From an uncultured Clostridia bacterium (GTDB lineage Bacteria; Bacillota; Clostridia; Christensenellales; UBA1242), in assembly GCA_934772045.1 (NCBI GenBank), contig CAKVMH010000001.1:1-64000 (forward strand): 64,000 nucleotides of DNA. The letters are read 5' to 3'. The notes below the pieces were generated by a model. It had not been told where the DNA came from and ran no database searches. It worked only from the letters and a program-made list of their open reading frames with translations. Below, one piece after another: positions 8,595 through 17,144 of the stretch. The translations under genes were made by a program, and so were the position numbers. Each line of letters opens with the position of its first letter. Position 1 is the first letter of the stretch.

Positions 8595-9101
8595 TTATAT
8601 AAACCTACAACAAAAGCAGGCAAGGATTGCACACGCAACATTGCATATAAGGGCGATTGGAATGGTCAGCCCTGTTTTCCTAACTTTTGTGGAAGCAAAA
8701 TATATGCTACTAACATAAAAAATTGTGTCACTGCTTCCCATAATAACGCTTGCACACTTACCTATATAACTGTCCACACCATAGTTTGCAAAAATATCAC
8801 GCAAAAGGACATATGCTGCGTTAGAACTGAATGGACGAATAAGTGTCAGTTCGCAAATTTCCACAGGTATGCCCAAAAACCTAAAAACTGGTGCAAGGAA
8901 ATTGCATAAAATGGCACTTAATCCGCTATGCCTAAATAGTTCCACTGCAACAAACATTGCAATGATAAACGGCATCAAACTTGCCATCAACGGCAATGCA
9001 CCTTTTGCACCAGCAACGAAAGCAGAATATGCGTCGACACCTTTAATAAGCGCGTAAAGCATGATAAAACAAATTAAAACAGGAATAAATAAATCAGCCA
9101 T
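8595..9101 (-). CDS. spmB: Spore maturation protein B
   Basis: 168 residues, multi-pass membrane protein of the nucleoside-recognition (Gate) family. Diagnostic stretches are VDAYSAFVAGAKGAL, RPFSSNAAY and KCASVIMGSSDTIFYV, all typical of SpmB. SpmA and SpmB act together in spore core dehydration in Bacillus and Clostridium. The 5' end overlaps the 3' end of spmA by 8 bp, showing an operon. Presence supports a sporulating ancestry. Confidence 0.93.
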   Translation of the reverse strand: MADLFIPVLICFIMLYALIKGVDAYSAFVAGAKGALPLMASLMPFIIAMFVAVELFRHSGLSAILCNFLAPVFRFLGIPVEICELTLIRPFSSNAAYVLLRDIFANYGVDSYIGKCASVIMGSSDTIFYVSSIYFASTKVRKTGLTIPIALICNVACAILACFCCRFI

Positions 9102-9660
9102 TTTCCTTCCGCCTTCTATAAAAACTTGCCACTAACAAAACGCCCAAAATTGTCGGCACAAATGTGGATACAATTGTTGGCCATAATATGCAACTTGGGC
9201 TTACACTGCCAGCAATTGCGCGCATGCCGATTACGGTTGTTGGCAAAAGTTGTATGCCAGTCGAATTAATAACCACTAACATAATCATTGCCCTTGTTGC
9301 CTTTTTGTCGCCATTGTCCATTCCTCGCATGGCTTTAATGCCAAATGGTGTTGCCGCACTGCCAATGCCGATGATGTTTGACGCAATGTTTAGGCATATG
9401 TTCTTTTCCGTTTCTTCGTCCGTTCTGCCGAAAATGTGGCGCACTGGTCTACTTAAAATTTTAGATAATTTATGGCTTAACTTGCAGTCGTCCATAACTT
9501 GCATAATACCCATCCAAACCGCATATATGCCGATAAATTCAATGCACATTGTAACGCCCATTTTGCTTGCTTCCATCATTGTGCCCACAACACTTGAAGG
9601 CGCAACAAAACACAGCATGCCCAGGCTTGAAATTAGCATAATAATCCAAATTTTACTCAT
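9094..9660 (-). CDS. spmA: Spore maturation protein A
   Basis: 188 residues, full length. Membrane protein of the Gate family with SpmA hallmarks: FIGIYAVWMGIMQVMDD, NIASNIIGIGSAATPFGIKAM and NSTGIQLLPTTVIGMRA. First gene of the spmA-spmB pair, translated into spmB by an 8-bp overlap. I see no Shine-Dalgarno before the ATG. In Bacillus the pair is expressed in the forespore; no forespore promoter could be recognised with confidence here. Confidence 0.93.
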   Translation of the reverse strand: MSKIWIIMLISSLGMLCFVAPSSVVGTMMEASKMGVTMCIEFIGIYAVWMGIMQVMDDCKLSHKLSKILSRPVRHIFGRTDEETEKNICLNIASNIIGIGSAATPFGIKAMRGMDNGDKKATRAMIMLVVINSTGIQLLPTTVIGMRAIAGSVSPSCILWPTIVSTFVPTILGVLLVASFYRRRKENG

Positions 9661-9892
9661 ATTCTAATTTATGAAAGTTTGTCCAACATATGATTATTTT
9701 TGGTGTAATATATTAATAAATAGTATGTAAAGTTGATTAAAGTAAGTCTATCATCAATTTACTAAATAAACTGGTGCGGTTTTGTAAAACAACAATTCAA
9801 AAACAAGTTTTAAAGCTAAGCAACGCTTTTTTAACCAAGCAAAATGGCAGAAATTTACAAAAAAATTGCTAAAATTCGGCAATTTTAAATAT

Positions 9893-9923
9893 TTTTGTAC
9901 AAAACTTATATTTTTGTACAAAA
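9893..9923. promoter_or_regulatory. Pair of TTTTGTACAAAA operator-like dyads
   Basis: Perfect dyads at 9893-9904 and 9912-9923, centres 19 bp apart, the same spacing as at 43150-43180. Immediately right is TTGACA (9928-9933). On the minus strand TTGTCA with a 17-bp spacer would place one dyad between -35 and -10. The dyads lie between spmA and the Spo0A-like gene in a 490-bp intergenic region that has no other clear gene. Confidence 0.6.
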
Positions 9924-10150
9924 ATGCTTGACAATAAATTTTTAACATGTTAGGCTGGGTCCAACAGTTCAACCAAATTCATGGTTGGCATTCCGTTTTA
10001 TACATTGTCTATGTTGCCCTGCAGGTTTAACTTTCCACTTATTAGTGTTTGACAGAAAGCAGATTTTTTTAAAATCGAATTGTTTTTATGGTCTTTTTTC
10101 ATAAAAATTTTTCACAACCATATTAAAAATTTAGTTAATCGCGAGGGATT

Positions 10151-10516
10151 ATGTGTAAGCGAGAAGAGTCGTATTATCAAAACGTTGATAAAAATTATTA
10201 TTTTAATAAACGCCTTAAATTTTTAGGTATCGAAACAAAATACACTGCATTTTATTTTTTGAGTGACATTATGCAAAAACTTATTAATGAACAAATCCGT
10301 GTTCATTCGTTCTCACGCCAAGTTTACCCCAGTTTAGCAAAGAAATATAATAAGCAAGACAGTTCAATTGAGCGAAACATTCGTAACCTTATCACTTTGA
10401 AATGGGAAGAAACTTTAAAGTGTAAATTAACCAAATATTGGTGCAAAACAACCAAACCTAGTTGTTGTCAATTTATAAGGATTATTAAAACTTATTTATC
10501 TGAACAAATTGCATAG
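10151..10516 (+). CDS. Stand-alone Spo0A-type DNA-binding domain protein
   Basis: 121 residues that match only the effector (Spo0A_C) domain of the sporulation master regulator. The stretch RQVYPSLAKKYNKQDSSIERNIRNLI corresponds to Spo0A LYPEIAKKYxTTxxxVERAIRHAI, the recognition helix region, and LGIETKYTAFYFLSDIM matches the preceding helices. There is no receiver domain or phosphorylatable aspartate, so it cannot be controlled by the usual phosphorelay. The start has a GAGGGA ribosome site. It precedes a TasA-like gene on the same strand; in Bacillus Spo0A indirectly controls tasA. Canonical Spo0A would be about 260 residues, so this is a paralogue or a reduced form. Confidence 0.75.
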   Translation: MCKREESYYQNVDKNYYFNKRLKFLGIETKYTAFYFLSDIMQKLINEQIRVHSFSRQVYPSLAKKYNKQDSSIERNIRNLITLKWEETLKCKLTKYWCKTTKPSCCQFIRIIKTYLSEQIA

Positions 10517-10624
10517 TTTAATAGTTTAAACTTTTAGCCATAAAACCACTAATTTAGTGAGCCTAATTTAAGTTGCCTTAAATAATATTTTTATTTTAAA
10601 TTTTAAATTTTAACTATTTTTCAA

Positions 10625-10653
10625 TTGACATTGCATTTTATTTTTTTTACAAT
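10625..10653 (+). promoter_or_regulatory. SigA-type promoter of the TasA-like gene
   Basis: -35 TTGACA (10625-10630), a 17-bp spacer and -10 TACAAT (10648-10653). The start of transcription would fall near 10660, giving a leader of about 60 nt before the GTG start at 10721. Confidence 0.8.
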
Positions 10654-10720
10654 TGTTTTAATTATGATGTGGCATTAATGCTACTATAAATTTTAAATCA
10701 TTTTATTTAGGGGTAAAAAA

Positions 10721-11476
10721 GTGACTAAAAAGAAATTATCGGGGCAAACAATCACCATTATTATATTGGCAATCCTTTTGTTGGTTACCGTCGTTTTTGG
10801 TGGTGTTTATGCCTATTACAGTCAAAAAAGCACACAAGTGCAAGGTATGATTAAAATGGCGAACTTGAAAATTGAAATGAACGCAGGAGGTTCTGGTTCA
10901 AGCGGTTCAAGCACGTTGTTAAACACAAGTTCGGTTTATGTGCCAGGGCAAAATCTGCCAAACAGTGCATTGACAGTTACCAACACTTCTAACACCAACA
11001 TCTATTTGGTTGTTGTATACTCGGTTAAAGCAGTTAAATATGATGAACAGACAAAACAACCTATAGGCGAAATTACCGATTATGATTTTGAACACCCTGT
11101 CATTGACATTGCGGACAACTTAGATGCTACCGGTAAAAAGAAGTGGGAAGATTTCCGCTTTAAAGATGGAACTAATAACACTGACTTTAGGTATTTAATT
11201 ATTGCTGACCCTATTGCTCCACCAGTGGAAGGTCAAAGCAGTGTGATTGATGTTATTCCAGAAGGTAAATTGATGTTAAGCAGAGAATTAGGCAACAATT
11301 ATCAATCTTGCACTATTACATTAACATTCCGTGCATATTGTATCGGTAGCGACAGTTTACAAAGTGAAATAAACACAAACCTTGGTTCTAACCCAACAAC
11401 TGAAGCAAAATGCGATTATATTATGAATACAATTTATCAAGCATTTAGCAGGCAAATCGGCAACGAAAACAATTAA
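10721..11476 (+). CDS. SipW-dependent TasA-like surface protein
   Basis: 251 residues, GTG start with AGGGG 8 nt upstream. The N-terminus is basic (MTKKK), followed by a hydrophobic helix and FGGVYAYYSQKST, a variant of the GGTFAYFT motif that defines SipW-dependent signal peptides of TasA/camelysin proteins. The mature part starts as a beta-rich domain with a Gly/Ser loop (GGSGSSGSS). Such proteins form extracellular fibres or surface structures. It differs from the cassette proteins at 26.5-28.6 kb and does not share their identical DNA block. It has its own promoter and terminator and follows the Spo0A-like gene. Confidence 0.8.
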   Translation: MTKKKLSGQTITIIILAILLLVTVVFGGVYAYYSQKSTQVQGMIKMANLKIEMNAGGSGSSGSSTLLNTSSVYVPGQNLPNSALTVTNTSNTNIYLVVVYSVKAVKYDEQTKQPIGEITDYDFEHPVIDIADNLDATGKKKWEDFRFKDGTNNTDFRYLIIADPIAPPVEGQSSVIDVIPEGKLMLSRELGNNYQSCTITLTFRAYCIGSDSLQSEINTNLGSNPTTEAKCDYIMNTIYQAFSRQIGNENN

Positions 11477-11525
11477 TTAAAGCATGCCTTTAAGCATAAA
11501 AAGCAAAACTCTAATGTTTATTGTA

Positions 11526-11561
11526 TGAAAAAAATTCACCAGTTGTGGTGAATTTTTTATG
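11526..11561 (+). terminator. Terminator after the TasA-like gene
   Basis: Hairpin AATTCACC / GGTGAATT with loop AGTTGT, flanked by A and T runs. It could also serve the minus strand. Confidence 0.75.
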
Positions 11562-11643
11562 TCTATCTTTTATATATCGTTATATGCGTTTTTTACCTAC
11601 ATAAAGCAAATTTAAAACACACTAATTTTAAATAAGTTTTAGA

Positions 11644-13797
11644 TTATTCAATGCCTTTCATTGTAAGTGATATGCGTTTCTTTTGCAAATCAACTGAAAG
11701 CACTTTAACTTTAACCTTTTGCCCAACTTTAAGCACTTCGCTTGGGTGGCTAATGTATGCGTTGCTAATTTGAGAAATGTGAACCAAACCATCTTGGTGC
11801 ACACCAATGTCGACAAATGCGCCAAAGTCAATAACATTGCGCACAACACCATCAAGCACCATGTCTGGTTTTAAGTCTTCCATTGAAAGAATGTCACTTC
11901 TAAGTTCTGGCAAAGGCATATCTTCACGAATATCACGCCCTGGTTTTAAAAGTTCTTTAACAATGTCTTGCAAAGTTGGTACACCAACACCGATTGCATC
12001 TGCAACTGATTGCTCGCCTTTTTCATTAATTAAATTAGGAAGCAATGTAAGCCCGCCTGTTTTAATTTGCTCATCACTCAAATTAAATAATTTCAACAAT
12101 TTTTCAACTGCGTCATAACTTTCAGGGTGAACGGCAGTGTTATCCAAAATGTTGTCGCCGTCAGTGATGCGCAAGAAACCTGCACATTGTTCATATGCTT
12201 TTGGACCCATCTTTTTAACTTTCATAAGTTCGTTACGGTCATTAATGTGTTTAACTTGGCTACGATAATCTACAATATTTTCAGCCAAACTGTTTGAAAT
12301 GCCAGAAACATAACTTAATAAACTTACAGAAGCGGTATTAAGATCAACGCCGACGCTGTTAACACAATCTTCGACAGTGTTTGAAAGCACTTCGGTTAAG
12401 CGATTTTGTGGCATATCGTGTTGATATTGCCCTACACCTATAGATTTAACATCAATTTTGATAAGTTCAGCAAGTGGGTCTTGCAACCTGCGCGCAATTG
12501 ACACTGCACTACGCAAATTCACATCGTAATCTGGGAATTCTTTTGCAGCCAATTTTGACGCACTATAAACAGACGCACCGGCTTCGTTAACCATTGCATA
12601 ACTAACTTTACGTGGGCAAGTTTTAATTAAATCTGCCACTAAAATTTCACTTTCCTTGCTTGCTGTGCCGTTACCAATAGCAATGATGTCAACATTATTT
12701 TTAACAATCATGTCGGTTAATTTTTTCTTCGCTTCTTCAACTCTATTTTGTGGTGGAGTTGGGTGCACAACTGCGGTGTCAAGCACATCACCTTTTGTGT
12801 CGATAACTGCAATTTTACAGCCGTTATAGTACCCAGGGTCGTAACCCATAATAACATTATTCTTTAAAGGAGCTTGAAGCAAAAGTGGTTTCAAATTCAC
12901 TTCAAACATTTTAATTGCCTGTTCATTTGCACGGTCAGTAAGTGTGCGCCTGCATTCATTTTCAAGTGATGGGAACAACAACCTTTCGTAACTATCTTCA
13001 ATTGTGTCAAGCATGATTTGGTTTGTAAATTCATTGTCCAATTTATATGCTTTTTCAATTTCGGAAACTGTTAGTTTTTCATTAATTTCAATATCCACTT
13101 TCAAGCAGTCTTCCTTCTCACCACGGTTAAGTGCCAAAATGCGGTGGCTTGGAAGTTTGCTTACTTCGCCTGAAAAGTCTTTGTAATTTTCATAAGTTTT
13201 GTTTGTGTCCTTCTCTTCGTCCCAAACAGCCTTAATTTGTGCCTTTTTAGCAATAATTTCACGCAAAGTTTTACGTAAATTTGCGTCGTCACTTATGCGC
13301 TCAGCAATGATATCTTTTGCACCTGCAATGGCTTCTTCAACGTTTTTAACACCCTTTTCTTCGCTAACATATTCTTTTGCAATTTCTTCAACTGGGTAAC
13401 TAAGGTCTTGCTTTTGAATTGCGTCTGCCAAAGGTTCAAGCCCTTTTGCAATTGCCACTGTGGCACGCGTTTTGCGTTTAGGTTTGTAAGGCCTATAAAT
13501 ATCTTCCACTTCGGTGAGTGTAAGTGCATTTTCAAGTGCCAAAGCAATTTCGTCTGTCCACTTTTCTTGCTCTTTAATCACTTTTTCAACTTTTTCTTTT
13601 TCCTTGTTCAAGTTGCGCAAATAATTGAGCCTGTCAGCAAAATCACGCAAAACTTGGTCGTCACATGCACCGTGTGCTTCTTTACGATAACGCGCGATGA
13701 ATGGAATTGTGTTACCTTCGTCAATAAGGTTAATAATGTTTTCAGCATACACTTCTTTCAAATTGAATTCGTATGCCAATTGTTTTGTTAAGTCCAT
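11644..13797 (-). CDS. tex: Tex-family RNA-binding transcription accessory protein
   Basis: 717 residues, the usual length. In order: the N-terminal Tex domain (FIARYRKEAHGACDD, TLTEVEDIYRPYKPKRKTRA), a YqgF-like RNase H fold (IMGYDPGYYNGCKIAVID), helix-hairpin-helix motifs (SVGVDLNTASVSLLSYVSGIS, MKVKKMGPKAYEQCAGFLRI) and a C-terminal S1 domain (DMVLDGVVRNVIDFGAFVDIGVHQDGLVHISQIS). Tex binds nucleic acids and is thought to act in transcription and RNA surveillance; its essential role is unclear. An AAAGGAT ribosome site lies upstream. Monocistronic. Confidence 0.95.
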   Translation of the reverse strand: MDLTKQLAYEFNLKEVYAENIINLIDEGNTIPFIARYRKEAHGACDDQVLRDFADRLNYLRNLNKEKEKVEKVIKEQEKWTDEIALALENALTLTEVEDIYRPYKPKRKTRATVAIAKGLEPLADAIQKQDLSYPVEEIAKEYVSEEKGVKNVEEAIAGAKDIIAERISDDANLRKTLREIIAKKAQIKAVWDEEKDTNKTYENYKDFSGEVSKLPSHRILALNRGEKEDCLKVDIEINEKLTVSEIEKAYKLDNEFTNQIMLDTIEDSYERLLFPSLENECRRTLTDRANEQAIKMFEVNLKPLLLQAPLKNNVIMGYDPGYYNGCKIAVIDTKGDVLDTAVVHPTPPQNRVEEAKKKLTDMIVKNNVDIIAIGNGTASKESEILVADLIKTCPRKVSYAMVNEAGASVYSASKLAAKEFPDYDVNLRSAVSIARRLQDPLAELIKIDVKSIGVGQYQHDMPQNRLTEVLSNTVEDCVNSVGVDLNTASVSLLSYVSGISNSLAENIVDYRSQVKHINDRNELMKVKKMGPKAYEQCAGFLRITDGDNILDNTAVHPESYDAVEKLLKLFNLSDEQIKTGGLTLLPNLINEKGEQSVADAIGVGVPTLQDIVKELLKPGRDIREDMPLPELRSDILSMEDLKPDMVLDGVVRNVIDFGAFVDIGVHQDGLVHISQISNAYISHPSEVLKVGQKVKVKVLSVDLQKKRISLTMKGIE

Positions 13798-13989
13798 GTT
13801 TTTATCCTTTTAAGTATGTTGTAATACATGCTTGATGTGCCCTAAACCACACCAAACACCCTAATTATAGCAAACCACCAAAATAAACACAAACAAAATT
13901 TAAAACTCTTTGTAACTTTTACTTTAGTTTTTTTAAATGTATTTGAAAAATTTACCGCTGAATTTAGTGTAAAAATTTTGTTAAAAATA

Positions 13990-14018
13990 TTGACAATTTA
14001 TTTTGTTTCCTTTATAAT
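13990..14018 (+). promoter_or_regulatory. Consensus promoter of rplM-rpsI
   Basis: -35 TTGACA (13990-13995), 17-bp spacer and -10 TATAAT (14013-14018), a perfect consensus match as expected for ribosomal protein genes. Confidence 0.88.
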
Positions 14019-14024
14019 TATTTA

Positions 14025-14130
14025 GTATTGCGCGTTGAGTGCAATTTTTCCTGCCACACGGGAAGGGTTCGCTTAACATTGGCCTGAACGCGAAATAAGG
14101 CCACAAACAGCAGAATGTTTTTAAAAAAAT
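14025..14130 (+). promoter_or_regulatory. Structured leader of rplM (L13-leader-like)
   Basis: The roughly 160-nt 5' untranslated region can fold into short helices: TTGCGC/GTGCAA around 14028-14044, TTCC/GGAA around 14047-14066, and TTCGC/GCGAA around 14069-14095, with GGCC copies that could form a further pairing. Firmicutes often carry an autoregulatory L13 leader at this position. I infer this from position and pairing; the Rfam consensus could not be tested. Confidence 0.45.
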
Positions 14131-14184
14131 GTTTTGTTATGTCACAAATTTAATTTAATATTAATTTTTATAAGGAGAAATACA

Positions 14185-14622
14185 ATGCGTACAATTATGG
14201 CAAACAAAGCCACCGTTCAAAAGAAATGGTACATCATTGATGCAGAAGGCAAAGTGCTCGGCCGTGTTGCAGCAGAAGCAGCTACTCTACTTCGTGGCAA
14301 ACACAAAGCAACCTTCACACCTAATGTTGACTGCGGTGACAATGTAATTATTATAAACAGCGATAAACTTGTTTTAACAGGTAAAAAGGAAGAACAAAAA
14401 TACTTTAAGCGTTACTCTGGCTATCAATCTGGTTTGAAATTAATTCAATACAAAAAGATGATGGCTGAACAAAGCGATGTTGCTTTGATGAGAGCTATCA
14501 AAGGCATGCTTCCAAAGAACAGTTTAGGTCGCACAATGGCAACACACTGCCACATCTATAAAGGTGCTGAACACAACAATCAAGCACAAAAACCTGAAAT
14601 TTGGAACGGAGGTAAAATCTAA
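14185..14622 (+). CDS. rplM: 50S ribosomal protein L13
   Basis: 145 residues, full length for L13. Hallmarks are [28 protein letters not shown] and the C-terminal MLPKNSLGR. The ATG at 14185 is preferred to an upstream in-frame ATG because AAGGAG (14172-14177) lies just before it and the family starts here. Part of the large subunit; binds 23S rRNA early in assembly. Stop overlaps the start of rpsI (TAATG), so the two are translationally coupled. Confidence 0.97.
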   Translation: MRTIMANKATVQKKWYIIDAEGKVLGRVAAEAATLLRGKHKATFTPNVDCGDNVIIINSDKLVLTGKKEEQKYFKRYSGYQSGLKLIQYKKMMAEQSDVALMRAIKGMLPKNSLGRTMATHCHIYKGAEHNNQAQKPEIWNGGKI

Positions 14623-15134
14623 TGGCAGAAGAAGTTGTAGAAAAGAAAGTTAGAACTACTAGGACAAAGAAAGTTGCAGACACTGCTGAAAAAGAAGTTA
14701 AAGCAACAAAAACAGTTAAAAAAGCCCCAGCAAAAGCTAAGGCAAAGGCACAAGAATTTTTAGGCACAGGCCGTAGGAAATGTTCAGTTGCTCGTGTTCG
14801 TTTGACAACTGGTACAGGTTCAATCCTTGTTAATGGTGAACAATTGAAAGATTATTTCGATCTTGACACATTAATCACAATCGTTAAACAACCTTTGGTT
14901 TTAACTGAAACAGAAGGCAATGTTGACATTGTTGCTAACATCTATGGCGGTGGTAAAGCTGGTCAAGCAGGCGCACTTCGTCATGGTATCACTCGTGCAT
15001 TGATGGAATATCGTCCAGAACTTCGCCCAGAACTTAAAAAAGCTGGGTTCGTAACCCGTGACGCTCGTAAGAAGGAACGTAAAAAATACGGTTTACACAA
15101 AGCACGTAAAGCTCCACAATTCAGTAAACGTTAA
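14622..15134 (+). CDS. rpsI: 30S ribosomal protein S9 with basic N-terminal extension
   Basis: 170 residues. The S9 core begins around residue 47 ([15 protein letters not shown]) and ends in [17 protein letters not shown], whose C-terminal arginine tail contacts the P-site tRNA. The first 45 residues are an added lysine/alanine/threonine-rich segment, absent from ordinary S9 proteins of about 130 residues. It is supported as translated by the one-base overlap with rplM and by continuous coding. Function of the extension is unknown. Confidence 0.96.
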   Translation: MAEEVVEKKVRTTRTKKVADTAEKEVKATKTVKKAPAKAKAKAQEFLGTGRRKCSVARVRLTTGTGSILVNGEQLKDYFDLDTLITIVKQPLVLTETEGNVDIVANIYGGGKAGQAGALRHGITRALMEYRPELRPELKKAGFVTRDARKKERKKYGLHKARKAPQFSKR

Positions 15135-15182
15135 ACCGAGCTTGGTGCGTGCAAGTTGCTTGAAATTCAAAACATGCAACAC

Positions 15183-15215
15183 AAAAAATCCACAGATATT
15201 GTGGATTTTTTTATG
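15183..15215 (+). terminator. Terminator of the rplM-rpsI operon
   Basis: Hairpin AATCCACA / TGTGGATT with a 5-nt loop and a seven-T run, about 50 bp after the rpsI stop. Confidence 0.8.
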
Positions 15216-15302
15216 CTTTATGTGGAAATCTTAAATGATATAAAATGCAAAAATTTGCTATGAAATATTGCGAAAACTAAAAATATGTGTTAAAATGTGC
15301 AT

Positions 15303-15536
15303 ATGTTAAAATCAAATTTTGCAGAGAATTTAAAAAGATTACGCCAAGCAAAAGGCATTGGTCAAGTTGAACTTGCTAAGCAAATAGGTGTAAGTAAAGG
15401 TATAATCTCGCTTTGGGAAAATGGATTGAGGGAACCAACATTGTCGTCATTGATCGTGTTGGCGGAATTTTTTGGTGTCGGGCTTGATGAACTTGTTGGC
15501 ATCGAATACGTAAAGGAAGACGACTTAATAGTTTAA
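15303..15536 (+). CDS. Small XRE-family regulator
   Basis: 77 residues consisting almost entirely of a Cro/CI helix-turn-helix: FAENLKRLRQAKGIGQVELAKQIGVSKGIISLWENGLREPTLSSLIVLAEFFGVGLDELVG. A short acidic tail follows. The ATG at 15303 is preferred to a GTG at 15297 because a -10 box TAAAAT (15291-15296, with -35 TTGCGA 15268-15273 at 17 bp) ends 6 nt before it, implying a leaderless message. It lies immediately before the structured RNA candidate at 15768, but no functional link is shown. Confidence 0.85.
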   Translation: MLKSNFAENLKRLRQAKGIGQVELAKQIGVSKGIISLWENGLREPTLSSLIVLAEFFGVGLDELVGIEYVKEDDLIV

Positions 15537-15767
15537 AAAACTTTACACTTATTTTTCTTACCCGTTTAACTATAGTTGCATTTAACCCTATAATAATTGA
15601 GCAACATGAAATTAAAATCTATTAAAATTTACACAAAAACCATAAAATAACCACCAAATTTAGTAAATTTTATTGTTTTTAAATATTTTTTTAAAATTTT
15701 TTAATTTCTTGCATAAAATCCTAAACATATCACAAATTAAGAATGTAAGGCAACCCCTTACATATAA

Positions 15768-15887
15768 GAGAGATAGTTCTATGCTCTAAAAAAATTGCAA
15801 TAGTTTGAATGCAATCAGTTGGAAAGTCCAACACTCGCATTCTTAGAAGATTTGCAATTTCGAGCGTAAATCAACATCTCTCTTTTT
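15768..15887 (+). ncRNA. Rod-like structured RNA candidate
   Basis: A nested series of helices can be read in order: GAGAGAT (15768-15774)/ATCTCTC (15876-15882), TATGCTC (15780-15786)/GAGCGTA (15862-15868), AAATTGCAA (15792-15800)/TTGCAATTT (15852-15860), GAATGC (15807-15812)/GCATTC (15837-15842) and GTTGGA (15818-15823)/TCCAAC (15827-15832), then a T run at 15883. Six-nucleotide class internal loops separate the helices. The T run after the closing helix gives a plus-strand terminator. No ORF fits. I do not recognise the family; 6S-like rods are similar in shape, but this is shorter. Confidence 0.6.
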
Positions 15888-15892
15888 CATGT

Positions 15893-16035
15893 GATTTATG
15901 AGCGAGAAATGTAATTATGTTAGTAATTACCTTTCGAGCGTAAATCAACATCTCTCTTTTTTTTGATTTACGTAAGCGAGAAATGTAATTGTGTTAACAA
16001 TTACTTTTCGTAAGTAAATTGACATCTCTTTTTTT
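15893..16035 (+). repeat. Two tandem hairpin units related to the 3' half of the RNA candidate
   Basis: Unit 2 (15893-15964): GATTTATG/CGTAAATC enclosing GTAATTA/TAATTAC, then ATCTCTC and T run. Unit 3 (15965-16035): GATTTAC/GTAAATT enclosing GTAATTGT/ACAATTAC, then ATCTCT and T run. Both share the motif CGAGCGTAAATCAACATCTC, or a variant, with the first unit, so three terminator-like ends lie in a row. The arms are conserved while loops vary. Confidence 0.7.
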
Positions 16036-16049
16036 TATAACTTTAACAT

Positions 16050-17144
16050 TTAAATATATTCAACTTGAACTTCTATGTGTTTATGTTTTTTATCCTTTTT
16101 GACGAATACGATAATCATATTAATTATAAGCAAGCCATCAATCACTAAAATTATTATTCGATAGTCAAATATGAAACCCGATATAATGTAATCACCGGTT
16201 AGCATGTCAAGGTTATAATCTTTGCCTAACACAAACATTACACTTCCAACCGTATCCGTGCGCACTATGTTTGCATGCACATTGTTTAGTCTTTCAATTG
16301 TTTCTTCGTTAGGGTGCCCATACATATTACCGCTTGAAATGACGGCATATTCAGGTGTTGAAACTGCCAAAAATTCGTCACAAGTTGAATACTTACTGCC
16401 ATGATGACCAACCTTTAAAACATCACAATCTAATTTGTTGCCATACTTTTCCACATAGTCCTTTTCAGCTTTTGCTTCAAGGTCACCAGTAAACAAAAAT
16501 GATTTGTTATTGTATGTCAATTTAATAAGTGGACAACTGTTGTTTGCGTCTAAATAATCAAGCAATTCAAAAATTTCAAACTCGCAATTGCCTTCTAATA
16601 AAACTGTTGCTTCATATTGTTTTACGTTAATTTTGTTTTCATCAACATATGTCTTCAAATTCATATATGTTTGGCTGTCGGTTTCAACTTTTGGCATATA
16701 TAAATTTTCAACATTATAATTTTTAATTACGCGCAACGCACCGCCAATATGGTCAGCATCTGCATGTGTTAAGATGTAATAATCAATTGTTTTGTTGCGC
16801 TTTGTGTTGACAACTCTTTCATTCAAATATGCCAGATAATCGCCAGTTTTGACCGTTGGTCCCGCATCAATCAACGCCAGTTTCCAATTAGGAAAGTTAA
16901 CGGCAACTGCGTCACCCTGCCCAACACAAATGAAATGCACAAGTAAATTATTGTTAACTGAAACAATTGAAAATTCGTTTTCAAGCCAGCCAATAATTGC
17001 AGGGTTAATTAGGTTATAAAACGCGCAAAGTAAGCTAATTATTAAAATTGATATAAAAATAGCAAAAATTTTACGCTTTTTGCTATCATTTTTATTATTT
17101 TTAGAATTTTTTACCAAATTTGTTGTTTGCGTTTGTCTATCCAT
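16050..17144 (-). CDS. ComEC-type metallo-beta-lactamase domain membrane protein
   Basis: 364 residues. A basic N-terminus is followed by a membrane helix (residues about 25-48), then a secreted metallo-beta-lactamase fold: LTHADADHIGG supplies the HxDxDH zinc motif, GDLEAKAE the bridging aspartate, and VGHHGSKYST the next histidines. A second membrane helix near residue 330 precedes a basic tail. This matches stand-alone versions of the C-terminal domain of the DNA-uptake channel ComEC, proposed to be a nuclease; the channel domain is absent. It overlaps the patatin gene by 34 bp. Confidence 0.85.
   Translation of the reverse strand: MDRQTQTTNLVKNSKNNKNDSKKRKIFAIFISILIISLLCAFYNLINPAIIGWLENEFSIVSVNNNLLVHFICVGQGDAVAVNFPNWKLALIDAGPTVKTGDYLAYLNERVVNTKRNKTIDYYILTHADADHIGGALRVIKNYNVENLYMPKVETDSQTYMNLKTYVDENKINVKQYEATVLLEGNCEFEIFELLDYLDANNSCPLIKLTYNNKSFLFTGDLEAKAEKDYVEKYGNKLDCDVLKVGHHGSKYSTCDEFLAVSTPEYAVISSGNMYGHPNEETIERLNNVHANIVRTDTVGSVMFVLGKDYNLDMLTGDYIISGFIFDYRIIILVIDGLLIINMIIVFVKKDKKHKHIEVQVEYI

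Noticed and set aside
9754..9972. 72-codon minus-strand ORF between spmA and the Spo0A-like gene
   Set aside because: No ribosome site, composition of an AT-rich spurious frame, and it runs through the TTTTGTACAAAA dyads.
15768..16035. CRISPR array or tracrRNA
   Set aside because: Repeats are palindromic units with T runs, not constant repeats with unique spacers, and no cas genes are present.
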